DNA from: Ktedonobacteria bacterium brp13 | GTDB taxonomy: Bacteria > Chloroflexota > Ktedonobacteria > Ktedonobacterales > Ktedonobacteraceae | Length of the DNA stretch: 64,000 bases | Direction of reading: 5' to 3' | Assembly (NCBI GenBank): GCA_015099395.1 | Contig: AP024096.1 | Location: 3,534,001-3,598,000 of the forward strand | Part shown: positions 8,387 through 16,608 of the stretch, piece after piece | Layout of the letters: every line of letters starts with the position of its first letter | Numbering within the stretch: the stretch's first letter is position 1 | Made by a program: the position numbers and the translations under genes | The notes under the pieces: model-generated | The model's database searches: none | Seen by the model: only the letters and a program-made list of their open reading frames with translations | What the model was told of the DNA's origin: nothing

Positions 8387-8957
8387 ATGCTTTACTTCCT
8401 GCTGATGAGATGAATGCATGCTATGGCTAACAGCATTGTAAGCAAATGGGGTAGTCCCCCCTGTCAACCGGTCGTCCTGACGTAAACTAAACATGATAAC
8501 CTCTTGTACATAGCTAGTGTTACTCCTTACATCCTAGATAACCATCCCAGGTCAACAGGACGCGGAGCACAGAAAGTATAGGGCACAGAAAATATTGGAA
8601 TATTTGCTATTCGCGTTTACTTGCCCTGACAATAAGGTATCCAATGTTCCTCGCTTCTTCGTGAAGCACACAGGATACTCTCTGCTTGCTTATTGCTGTG
8701 CATAGCATAACATGGATTATATTGGCAAAGGTTGATACACGATGAAACATAGCCAGAATAGGCTAAGAATCCCATCTCTGACGTCTTACAGGTACCGGTT
8801 TTGAAAGGCAGCAAGATCAAGGAAGGGAAAAAAGCATAAAAATGAGACAGCGGAAAGACGTAAACTGTGGTCTTCAATCATAGTTTGAGTCTTTGCGGTG
8901 TCTCATGAAACTCGATGATCACGCTGTCGGCAAGAGGGTCACACGCTTTTTCTTATT
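8387..8957. other. Intergenic region, no gene seen
   Basis: 570 bp between the sedolisin start and the aroA stop, both on the minus strand. It should contain the sedolisin promoter, but I see no convincing -35/-10 pair, no strong hairpin and no ORF with a credible start. An 86-codon frame at 8617-8877 has no recognisable motif. Confidence 0.4.
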
Positions 8958-10364
8958 TCAGCCAAGCACTGGTTGGATCTCGACCCCCCAGCGTTGCAGT
9001 TCGGTGAAAAAGTAGGGGTAGCTTTTGGCGATATGTTCGACGCCGGTCAGTGTGAGACCATGGCGACTGCGTAGAGCAACGATCGCCAGAGCCATCAAGA
9101 GGCGGTGATCGCTATGCCCATCAACGGTAACGCCGCCTTCAACGCCCTCTGGTCGCCCATGAACGATGATCGCATCACGTTGCGGCTCTACGTCACAACC
9201 AGCTTTGCGTAGTTCGGCACACAGGTCGTCGATGCGGTCACACTCTTTATAATGCAGACTCTCGATATTGTAGAAGACGGTCTCACCCTCTGCGAAGCAG
9301 GCACAGGCTACCAGGACCGGGATACAATCGATAATCGCATCACCATCACAGCGCATCCCGTGTAGCCGCTGCCCACCACGAACCGTGATGGTATCCCCTG
9401 CGACGTGCAAATTCGCACCTAGCGCGTTAAGGGCAACTTTCAACGCCTCCCCAACATCATCCCCTTGCCGTAAACGCGCTAACTGTAAGACACTCTCACT
9501 ACTATAAGAACTGGCATACGCCGCCAGTAACGCCGCTGCCGAGGGATAATCACCCGGTATGATATATTCACGCGGCTGATAGTGCTGCCCGGGCGCAATG
9601 GAGAAATGGCGCAGCGTCTCATCATACGTGACAACGATCCCAGCCTCATGTAGCACCTCTAGCGTTGCACGGACCAGTGGCTGCGACTTCAAACCATCGA
9701 TCACGTCGATGTTCAGGCCAGCCGGCAAGAAAGGGCCAAGAAAGAGTAGCGAGCTCAGGTACTGTGAACTACGTGCTCCAGAGATTTGGACAGTGCCCCC
9801 CTGAAGTGTACCGCCCTGCATATGCACCGGCAAATATCCTTCAGGACTACGCCCCTCACACTGCGCACCCAATGCATTCAGAGCCTCTAGCAATTCACGA
9901 TTTGGACGCTTGCCCAGTGATTGTGGATGATCGGTCACAAAGGTCACCTCGGAGAGCAGCGTACCCACTCCCAGTAAGAGGCGCAAGACCGCTCCAGCAT
10001 TGCCTACATCTATCGTTACTGGTCCGGTCCCTTGCAGCATATACACAGAACCATCGATACGCCCTGCCCCCTGTACTATAAGCACACGCTCAGTCTCGTC
10101 TTCCCAGGTCAGTTGCGCACCTAACGCTCGACAGCCACGAAATAATGCCTCGCTATCATCACTACGTGCAGGCAATATGATACGGCTCTCCCCTACCGCC
10201 AGCGTCGCGGCCAGCAGATAACGCAGAGTATAGTATTTAGAAGAAGGAACTTCAGGAGAGGCCGTTTTCAGCACGGACGGTGCAATATGCAGCGCAACCT
10301 CTGCCTGGCTACCCTGGCTATCTTCGCCACTCTCACTCAATAACGACTCATCACGTTTATTCAT
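8958..10364 (-). CDS. aroA: 3-phosphoshikimate 1-carboxyvinyltransferase (EPSP synthase)
   Basis: 468 residues. AroA joins phosphoenolpyruvate to shikimate-3-phosphate in the shikimate route to aromatic amino acids. Conserved elements in order: PSSKYYTLRYLLAA (Lys43 and Arg48 bind substrate phosphates, from the usual PGSKS..R), NAGAVLRLL (from NAGTALR), GKRPNRELLEAL, GARSSQYLSSLLF, LHYKECDRI (from KESDRI, Ser to Cys) and the DHRLLMALAIVAL active-site segment. The N-terminal 40 residues before the first motif are longer and more acidic than usual. No Shine-Dalgarno site precedes the ATG. The gene stands alone, without other aro genes beside it. Confidence 0.92.
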   Translation of the reverse strand: MNKRDESLLSESGEDSQGSQAEVALHIAPSVLKTASPEVPSSKYYTLRYLLAATLAVGESRIILPARSDDSEALFRGCRALGAQLTWEDETERVLIVQGAGRIDGSVYMLQGTGPVTIDVGNAGAVLRLLLGVGTLLSEVTFVTDHPQSLGKRPNRELLEALNALGAQCEGRSPEGYLPVHMQGGTLQGGTVQISGARSSQYLSSLLFLGPFLPAGLNIDVIDGLKSQPLVRATLEVLHEAGIVVTYDETLRHFSIAPGQHYQPREYIIPGDYPSAAALLAAYASSYSSESVLQLARLRQGDDVGEALKVALNALGANLHVAGDTITVRGGQRLHGMRCDGDAIIDCIPVLVACACFAEGETVFYNIESLHYKECDRIDDLCAELRKAGCDVEPQRDAIIVHGRPEGVEGGVTVDGHSDHRLLMALAIVALRSRHGLTLTGVEHIAKSYPYFFTELQRWGVEIQPVLG

Positions 10365-10414
10365 TTAAGAGGAACCACTTTCTTACTAAAATTGATAAGA
10401 AACCACAACAACAC

Positions 10415-10429
10415 GTCTAAACAATAGAC
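10415..10429. promoter_or_regulatory. Palindromic site 1 of a matched pair
   Basis: GTCTA-N5-TAGAC dyad in the divergent intergenic region between aroA and the FAD oxidoreductase. Its reverse complement matches site 2 at 10482-10496 at 14 of 15 bases. It lies in a direct repeat of about 33 bp (10405-10438 and 10471-10504) that also shares the flanks ACAACACGTCT and ACTTCCAT. A pair of operators for a dimeric regulator is plausible. Confidence 0.45.
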
Positions 10430-10481
10430 TTCCATATACACAAGAACGCATCTACACTTGCATCTCCATGTACAACAACAC

Positions 10482-10496
10482 GTCTATTGCTTAGAC
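10482..10496. promoter_or_regulatory. Palindromic site 2 of a matched pair
   Basis: GTCTATTGCTTAGAC, the second copy of the dyad, 67 bp from the first (centre to centre), which is between six and seven helical turns. Confidence 0.45.
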
Positions 10497-10788
10497 TTCC
10501 ATGTACGCAGTATGTACTCAGCACCCTGAACTCTCAGGTTCTCGCTTTCATGATTATATCAAGTGTGCTTCATAAAGCAACATCATCTGAACGCGCTTGC
10601 AGCACCAACAATCCTTTTCCTTACGTCCTTTTTCCAGCCGAAAGACTACGTTTTTCCATAGTGTAAACTGCTGACAAACACATCTATGTACGATTTACAA
10701 AGTACATACACTTTAAGTACATTTACATAACAATTAAAAGAATAATATGTGTATATACTTCAGGGTTTATGAGTGCATGTTTTGTGCA

Positions 10789-10817
10789 TTGAAATATATA
10801 ATCATTTCTGTTATACT
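10789..10817 (+). promoter_or_regulatory. Sigma-70 type promoter for the FAD oxidoreductase
   Basis: TTGAAA (10789-10794), a 17-bp spacer and TATACT (10812-10817), placed about 60 bp upstream of the start codon. Confidence 0.7.
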
Positions 10818-10875
10818 CGAATGGGTTCAAGAAAGCAAGAGACAGACCAAATAGACAGGAGGACAAAACATCATC

Positions 10876-12045
10876 GTGCAACAACAACGTATCGTCATCA
10901 TAGGTGGCGGCATTATCGGACTTTCTACAGCTTATAATCTGTTGCGATCAGGAATCGAGCAGGTTACGATCCTGGAACAGGCCATCGTCGATCATGACCA
11001 GGCTTCTTCGCATGGCATCTCACGCCTCTTACGCTTTGAGTATGGTAGCGATATCCTTTATTCGCAGATGGTTCAACTCAGTCTTCAACGCTGGCAACAA
11101 CTTGAACAGACGGTCAAACGCACACTGTATACACCCACCGGAGTACTTGTGCTGGGTAGCGAGCAAGATGAGTCTACACGCGCCAGCTACCATACACTAC
11201 GCACGATGGGCTATGCTATCGAGCGTCTGACGCATGCTGATTGTAAGCAACGCTTTCCACAGTTTCGTACCCAGGATTTCGACTTTTTGACGTTCAATAT
11301 GAACGCAGGGATGCTGCATGCTTCTTCATGTCTACAAGCGCTACGTACATACATACTCGCGCTAGGAGGGAAGATTATCGAGCATCATCGAGTTACGCAG
11401 ATCAACAATGAAAGTGAACGGGAACCTATCCAACTCCAGGTTACCGGTGGCGAGGTGATTACTGCTGATCGGGTGGTTATCGCAGCAGGACCCTGGGTGC
11501 ACCGTCTACTTGGCAAGATGGAGCTCCCTGTGCGTTTGACGCGTCAATACCTGCTCTACTTTTCACAGCTCTCCGCCGAGCGTTATGGAGTGTATAATTT
11601 TCCATCATTTATAGCAGATGACCTCTATGGTTTTCCACTGCATACTACCGGCAACACAGGTCCACTCTATCTTAAAGCCGCTTCACACTCATTTGGCGCG
11701 CCGGCAGAACCGGACGAGGTCCCACCGATAGATGAGAAAGTCATCAAACAGGTCGCCCGCCGACTGTATACGATCCTACCAGAACTAGAGCAGGCTACAT
11801 TAGCAAAAATAGAGTCTTATATCTATGATGTAAGTGTCGATGAGGATTTTATTCTTGACTATATGCCACAAGATCATCGTATCGTCTTCGCGACTGGGCT
11901 CACCGGACATGCCTTCAAGTTTGGTCTACTTCTGGGTGAGATGATCACTGGTCTTATTCGTGAAACGCAACCGGTCGTCCCATTGGATCGTTTCCGCCTG
12001 TTGCGCTTCAGACAACCACGACAAGCATCCGCTGTCGTCGCCTGA
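10876..12045 (+). CDS. FAD-dependent oxidoreductase, monomeric sarcosine oxidase/N-methyltryptophan oxidase-like
   Basis: 389 residues, GTG start with AGGAGG 13 bases upstream (a long spacing). DAO-family fold: dinucleotide-binding IVIIGGGIIGLSTAYNLL, the HGISRLLRFEY loop typical of monomeric sarcosine oxidase-like enzymes, a second FAD segment VVIAAGPWVHRLL, and the C-terminal GLTGHAFKFGLLLGEM. Family members oxidise N-methylated amino acids and release formaldehyde and H2O2. In monomeric sarcosine oxidase FAD is attached through a Cys before the DEHF motif. Here the equivalent stretch is SYIYDVSVDEDF, with Tyr at the Cys position, so covalent attachment by that residue is not expected. The substrate is unknown. 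Confidence 0.85.
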   Translation: MQQQRIVIIGGGIIGLSTAYNLLRSGIEQVTILEQAIVDHDQASSHGISRLLRFEYGSDILYSQMVQLSLQRWQQLEQTVKRTLYTPTGVLVLGSEQDESTRASYHTLRTMGYAIERLTHADCKQRFPQFRTQDFDFLTFNMNAGMLHASSCLQALRTYILALGGKIIEHHRVTQINNESEREPIQLQVTGGEVITADRVVIAAGPWVHRLLGKMELPVRLTRQYLLYFSQLSAERYGVYNFPSFIADDLYGFPLHTTGNTGPLYLKAASHSFGAPAEPDEVPPIDEKVIKQVARRLYTILPELEQATLAKIESYIYDVSVDEDFILDYMPQDHRIVFATGLTGHAFKFGLLLGEMITGLIRETQPVVPLDRFRLLRFRQPRQASAVVA

Positions 12046-12053
12046 ACACGAAA

Positions 12054-12085
12054 GAATCCTTCTGTCACGCGTGGCAGAAGGATTC
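12054..12085. terminator. Hairpin between convergent genes
   Basis: An 11-bp perfect stem GAATCCTTCTG / CAGAAGGATTC with a 10-nt loop, nine bases after the stop of the FAD oxidoreductase and ahead of the convergent NlpC/P60 gene end. The T-tract is poor. Confidence 0.6.
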
Positions 12086-12114
12086 GCCCTATCTAGTGCG
12101 CTCAGATTTTCGCA

Positions 12115-12957
12115 TTAGCGGTCGCGCACACGCTTGATCTCCTTTATCAATGCTGCCAGTCGCTCATTATAGTTGGCAGCATGGGGGTCCAGACTATTGA
12201 TAAGGACGCGATGGTAATTCTGGCCTTCGGCATGAATATACTCGTGCGCGTTGAGGGCTAACGCGACATGCGTAATACTCTCACGACCAAAGAAGAGCAG
12301 GTCACCCTCACGCAGAGCGTCTTGCTCGACACTCTGGGGTAACGCTGCACATTGTTGATCGGCATCACGTGGCAAGATGTTCCCACCCATGCGATAGCAA
12401 AGCTGGACAAGACCGCTGCAATCGATGCCACGCCAGCTCGTCCCACCCCATAGATACGGGATATCCAGAAAAGTACGCGCGTAGTCGGTTACCACACGCA
12501 GATCCTGGGTCTCAAATAGCAGATCATTCCGACGCATAGCTACATACTCACGCGGAATCCAACCCTCGCGCTCACCCGGCAGCGCTACACGTAGACGACT
12601 GGGATGAGCCAGATCAATATAGGGTAAAGCAGTCGAAAGATAGACGTCATACCACTTCTCTTCGCCCTGCGCATGGATATAGACAGGGACAACGGGGACA
12701 GTTACCAGCAGTGAATAGGGGAGAGGCACCCCACAGGTCCCTTCATCCTCCTCACACACACCACGCACAATCGGAAGCTCCAACTCAGCGGTACGTATCC
12801 AACCTGCATAATCAGGCAGCGTCACTCGCGTCCACGCTCCCTGCACATCGCCAGCCACGACCGACGTATTCATCAACGCCTGTGTCACCACCTCAGAATC
12901 ACTAGCAGGATCAGCATGAATATCAGCAATACATACAGCAATAACAAAAATATTCAT
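12115..12957 (-). CDS. NlpC/P60 family cell-wall peptidase with SH3 domains
   Basis: Product of about 280 residues from the ATG at 12957, where homology to the family's first SH3 strand begins (FVIAVCIADIHADPASDSEVVTQAL); the frame is open to a GTG at 13029. Two SH3-like modules (residues about 1-130) precede the papain-fold domain: Cys in GGTSWRGIDCSGLVQLCYR, His in SITHVALAL, and a third polar residue in YIHAEG. Such enzymes (gamma-D-glutamyl-L-diamino acid endopeptidases, as in YkfC) cut peptidoglycan stem peptides. No clear signal peptide is present, which fits a role in recycling muropeptides in the cytoplasm; this is inference. Confidence 0.85.
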   Translation of the reverse strand: MNIFVIAVCIADIHADPASDSEVVTQALMNTSVVAGDVQGAWTRVTLPDYAGWIRTAELELPIVRGVCEEDEGTCGVPLPYSLLVTVPVVPVYIHAQGEEKWYDVYLSTALPYIDLAHPSRLRVALPGEREGWIPREYVAMRRNDLLFETQDLRVVTDYARTFLDIPYLWGGTSWRGIDCSGLVQLCYRMGGNILPRDADQQCAALPQSVEQDALREGDLLFFGRESITHVALALNAHEYIHAEGQNYHRVLINSLDPHAANYNERLAALIKEIKRVRDR

Positions 12958-13187
12958 ATCGAAAACGTTCAAGGTAAAGCGAGGACCTCCATAAAATAGA
13001 ATGGTGACGGAACACAGGTTGCGTTGCACCGCAAAAGCATAAGCAATGGGATCAGGTTTAGATGTCTACACCAGGGGTCTTATAAATCTAACCCGACAAT
13101 GCCTGCTGCTGCTCTATTATAGCGCACAGTCGTCCTTCCTGCTTGTGTATAGAAGATGGCGGTCCTGCTCAGTACCAGGACCGCAGT

Positions 13188-14156
13188 CTACACGATCGCG
13201 GTCGTGAAGCCTGCCATGGCGGGTTTGCGGTCAGTCTCCTGCCCGAAGTTGCGTTGCTCTTCCATCGACAGGCCACAAGACTCAAGAAATGCAGCCATAT
13301 ACTTGCTTGAAGGCTTCGTACTCTTGATCCCGAACCTGAATGGTTCGCCAATGGCATTGACCACGGCTCTCGAGTAGCGCATGAAAAGTGATCGCGCCTC
13401 GATGAAGTCGGCATTGAAATAGTCGAATGCCACGACACTACCGCTGGCGGTGCCGGCAATCTTACGAAGCGCGCTTTCGACAGCCTCTCGGTCCAGATAC
13501 ATCGTCACACCCTCCCAAAGGAAGAAGCTCGGCTTGTCGGGCTCGAAGCCAGCATGCACCAGTTTCTCAAGCCAGTCCTCCATCATAAAATCAGCAGGCA
13601 CAAATGTGATCCGAGTCGTGTCCAGGCCAACCTTTTTCAGCATCTGGCGTTTTGTCTGCTGAGTCTTCGGCATATCGACCTCGAAGCAACGGATGCCTTG
13701 CGGCATCCTATATGATCGAGTATCCCAGCCTGCACCGAGGATAACAAGCTGCTCAATGTCCCCGAGATGGCGGGCCAGAGCAGCATCGAAGAAGGTCGTC
13801 CGGGCAGCCGACTCGTGCAGCATTGGCGGATCTCCCTCATAGGGATAGCGGTAGATTCTCGGCACGTAGCTGGTCAAACGATGTGCCAGGAGCGTCCCTC
13901 CCGTGACGAAGCGTAGACCCAGATGGGAGACGTTGGGAAGTACCATCATCAGTCGGACGGCCGGCTCATCGAGCCTCGTGCCCAACTTGTGCTGCATCCA
14001 CCGCGTATAGAGAGATGCCAGCGTCGTTGACGATACTCCTGACTTACGGCTGAATATAATCACCTTGATAACGAAAAGGACGTAACTGACAAGCGCGATA
14101 GGCGACCAAACGATTTGGATTATGCGAAAGATGGGAGCTTTGACTATGTTGCGCAT
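13188..14156 (-). CDS. Class I SAM-dependent methyltransferase, leucine carboxyl methyltransferase-like (LCM family)
   Basis: 322 residues from the ATG at 14156, with GGAGGG ten bases upstream; an in-frame ATG at 14192 is also possible. The N-terminus is a membrane-associated hydrophobic segment (IIQIVWSPIALVSYVLFVIKVIIF), unusual in the family. Then comes the methyltransferase fold: RTTFFDAALARHL, the SAM-binding VILGAGWDTRSYRM, the acidic FEVDMPKTQQTKRQML and FLWEGVTMYLDREAVESAL, all typical of the LCM/PPM1 family that methylates carboxyl groups or secondary metabolites. The substrate is unknown. It lies 75 bp downstream of the TetR gene in the same direction, so it is probably the regulator's target. 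Confidence 0.85.
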   Translation of the reverse strand: MRNIVKAPIFRIIQIVWSPIALVSYVLFVIKVIIFSRKSGVSSTTLASLYTRWMQHKLGTRLDEPAVRLMMVLPNVSHLGLRFVTGGTLLAHRLTSYVPRIYRYPYEGDPPMLHESAARTTFFDAALARHLGDIEQLVILGAGWDTRSYRMPQGIRCFEVDMPKTQQTKRQMLKKVGLDTTRITFVPADFMMEDWLEKLVHAGFEPDKPSFFLWEGVTMYLDREAVESALRKIAGTASGSVVAFDYFNADFIEARSLFMRYSRAVVNAIGEPFRFGIKSTKPSSKYMAAFLESCGLSMEEQRNFGQETDRKPAMAGFTTAIV

Positions 14157-14231
14157 GTTGGCCGAGCCCTCCTGTTTCTTTGTGAGATACACTTTTGTTT
14201 TCCGTGTTTACAGCTCCTGTTTTGCCTGCTT

Positions 14232-14924
14232 TCACGAGGATGGGGACAACCACGGCTCAAGTTCTTCGCGCGAAGCGCGCTGCAAGCAACCAGTCGGCGC
14301 ACCCAGCACGCGTTCCAGCGCATCAACCGTCGCATTAACGATCCGTTGGAGGCGAGGCAGGTCGTCGGGCCCATGTTCTTCCGCAAGGATCAGGTCGACC
14401 GTAGCATAGCCAACGTCTTCAAGCAGGCAGAGGATAAATCTGGCAGCCTGATCGGGATAAGGGGTCGTCATAACAGCTTCCCTGGTCCCCTGAAGAATGA
14501 TGTCCTCCAGCCAGGGCGTGAAGCGTTTAATGCGGGCAAGGTAAAGTTTATGACGGACGATGGCATTCTCATCGCCATACCAGATGTGCATATACGCAAG
14601 CACAAAACGCTTGTTCTCGATCTTCCTCTGGTCGAGGACAGCAAAGAAACGCTGAAGTTTTTCCAGAGCACCAGCTGTCGGATCATGAATAATGGGGAGC
14701 ACCACCTGCTCCACCTGATCCCCTATGCGTTCGACAAGTGCCAGTAGCAACGCTGGTTTGGAGGCAAAGTAATGATAGAATGCCCCTTTGGAGATCTGGA
14801 GTGCATCCAGAATATCCTGAATCGCCATCTGCTCATAACCTTTGGTTGCCACCAACTGCTGTGTCACATCGAGAATAGCATTACGCCTCTCTGCGTATTC
14901 TTGCTCATTGACCGTACGAACCAT
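14232..14924 (-). CDS. TetR/AcrR family transcriptional regulator
   Basis: 230 residues. An N-terminal helix-turn-helix (ILDVTQQLVATKGYEQMAIQDILDALQ, then ISKGAFYHYFASKPALLLAL) is diagnostic; the C-terminal ligand domain is diverse. The gene is preceded by a consensus promoter and a perfect 17-bp palindrome that sits between the -10 box and the start codon, so autoregulation is very likely. The LCM methyltransferase gene follows in the same operon. The inducer is unknown. Confidence 0.92.
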   Translation of the reverse strand: MVRTVNEQEYAERRNAILDVTQQLVATKGYEQMAIQDILDALQISKGAFYHYFASKPALLLALVERIGDQVEQVVLPIIHDPTAGALEKLQRFFAVLDQRKIENKRFVLAYMHIWYGDENAIVRHKLYLARIKRFTPWLEDIILQGTREAVMTTPYPDQAARFILCLLEDVGYATVDLILAEEHGPDDLPRLQRIVNATVDALERVLGAPTGCLQRASREELEPWLSPSS

Positions 14925-14940
14925 CGTCCCTCCCTATCAA

Positions 14941-14957
14941 AAACCGACCGTCGGTTT
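14941..14957. promoter_or_regulatory. TetR operator palindrome
   Basis: AAACCGACCGTCGGTTT, a perfect dyad with a single central base, of the ACCGACNGTCGGT class bound by many TetR repressors. It lies 17 bp before the regulator's start codon, just downstream of its -10 box. Confidence 0.85.
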
Positions 14958-14969
14958 ATTATTACAAGC

Positions 14970-14999
14970 AGTATAGCGCAGGAAAACGTCGATTGTCAA
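14970..14999 (-). promoter_or_regulatory. Sigma-70 promoter of the TetR-methyltransferase operon
   Basis: TTGACA (14994-14999) and TATACT (14970-14975) on the minus strand, 18-bp spacing. The operator palindrome lies at the expected transcription start region. Confidence 0.8.
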
Positions 15000-15072
15000 C
15001 TAGCATCTCATTCTATCCAACTGATCAACTCCACTCAGATAAGCCATTGACGTTGAAGATAAATACAGGTGG

Positions 15073-16173
15073 TCAATTCCCGTACGTGATAATCATGGGT
15101 GCCGGTTTCATGGCTAATACCTGCTGGGGCGTCATAAGGCCGTACTTGCTTTCAAGATTATAGAAGAGTTTGAAGCCACCGTACTTAAAATTATGGAAGC
15201 GCTGCATATCGTTGGTAACCCAGTCCGTATACTGCTGCTCTTTATCTTTTATCGCATTAGGATAATTGCCAACACTATCCACATGAATAACTACATCGAT
15301 ATTGCTATCGTTCAAGATGTTTCGCTTATCGACGATCTCGACATTTGGGTTGCCATATGGGTTTTGCATTCCATCACCATCACCACGATACTGATGAATA
15401 ACCAGGATCTTGCGTGGCAGATGATATTGCATGGAGATAGGGTCCAGTTTCTTGATGATAATGTTGAGGTCAGAGGCGTACACACTGCTCAGATTGGTAC
15501 CTGGAATACCGTCACGGCGTGGAAACATCCATTCAGGATCGACTGCCATATGCACAAATGCATATTTTTCGAGGTAAGGCAGAAAATAATCTACCTCCGC
15601 TCCAACTGGCGCTTGCCCAAAGTTGAGATCCAGGAACAGCAGCAGCCCGTTCTTCTGGCAAAAATCGACGTACGACTGTATCGTCTGGTTATCCACATGA
15701 TGACTGTATGTTCCGGCCGGACCTGGATCAGGATCAGGCACACTCACTACCAGATCGATCCCCAGATCGACCGGGTGGGCCGGATCTAGTGTCTGGTACG
15801 CCGCCCCCTGTTGACGCAGGCTCGCTAGCATTGCACTACTCAACGTATAGGCCGGACCAGCTGGAGCGGCACCAGGGATACCATAAAAAGCAATAATGCG
15901 ATGGGTTGGCAGAACGGCATTGATACTGGGATCAAAGGGCTTCTGAGGTACTGTAATGGTAACAGGTCGGTGGGTTGTTGGCATCGCTGGCTGCTGCGCC
16001 GCCTGCCAGAGTGGAATAAAGATAAGAGTGCTCAAGATGCCAACAACAGCCAGCACAACAAGAGCAATTACACCATGACGTCGATTTAGTGTATAGCGTT
16101 TATACAGTTTATTATTGCTTTTAGGTGATGCAGGCATTTGCGTAGTAGGTTGAGATTCAATTGGGTCATGCAC
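15073..16173 (-). CDS. Membrane-anchored hypothetical protein with possible TIM-barrel domain
   Basis: 366 residues, GTG start with GAGGGAAC upstream. A short cytoplasmic tail, one transmembrane helix (VIALVVLAVVGILSTLIFIPLW), then an extracytoplasmic domain. The domain has an alternating strand-helix order and acidic positions such as LLLFLDLNFG, FVHMAVDPEW and KILVIHQY that resemble glycoside-hydrolase barrels. I do not recognise the family and cannot name catalytic residues. The last segment YGGFKLFYNLESKYGLMTPQQVL suggests a ligand-facing loop. An extracellular enzyme or carbohydrate-binding protein is the best guess. Confidence 0.6.
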   Translation of the reverse strand: MHDPIESQPTTQMPASPKSNNKLYKRYTLNRRHGVIALVVLAVVGILSTLIFIPLWQAAQQPAMPTTHRPVTITVPQKPFDPSINAVLPTHRIIAFYGIPGAAPAGPAYTLSSAMLASLRQQGAAYQTLDPAHPVDLGIDLVVSVPDPDPGPAGTYSHHVDNQTIQSYVDFCQKNGLLLFLDLNFGQAPVGAEVDYFLPYLEKYAFVHMAVDPEWMFPRRDGIPGTNLSSVYASDLNIIIKKLDPISMQYHLPRKILVIHQYRGDGDGMQNPYGNPNVEIVDKRNILNDSNIDVVIHVDSVGNYPNAIKDKEQQYTDWVTNDMQRFHNFKYGGFKLFYNLESKYGLMTPQQVLAMKPAPMIITYGN

Positions 16174-16608
16174 GTATCGGTTCCCTCTAAAAAAATAATT
16201 TTACGCTATTCAATCAATAACATCTCCACACTTCATCCATCCTCGGCCTTCAGAAAGATACTTCATTATTATTATTATCGACTATCATAGATAGATACGA
16301 CTAGTCATAATGTAACTATCGCACTCAGACCATAGTAAGTGTCATTATACCCCCGGCTATCACCATATTTTGCTATCAGACACAACTGAAAAGGATACTA
16401 TCTGGTTTCATTTTCTCTACCTTATTCTTCATATTAATACGTGTTTTCCATCTTTTTCATCCTGGCAATGACACAATAAACACGTATACTATCTTTCAGG
16501 TATTCTGTATCTTTTCAATAGATTCTGCAATTGTGCAACAACAGTGTGCCGCGGCATCAGCACGACACCTCGATACATCTATAATAATGCAATGCGAAGG
16601 ATTGTTTT
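16174..16608. other. Intergenic region between divergent genes, no gene seen
   Basis: 435 AT-rich bp between the divergent membrane protein and flavoprotein genes. It must hold both promoters. A TATACT at about 16486 is a weak -10 candidate for the plus-strand gene, without a good -35. No hairpin or ORF worth naming. Confidence 0.4.

Noticed and set aside
8617..8877. 86-codon frame on the minus strand
   Set aside because: No ribosome site, no motif, and composition like non-coding sequence.
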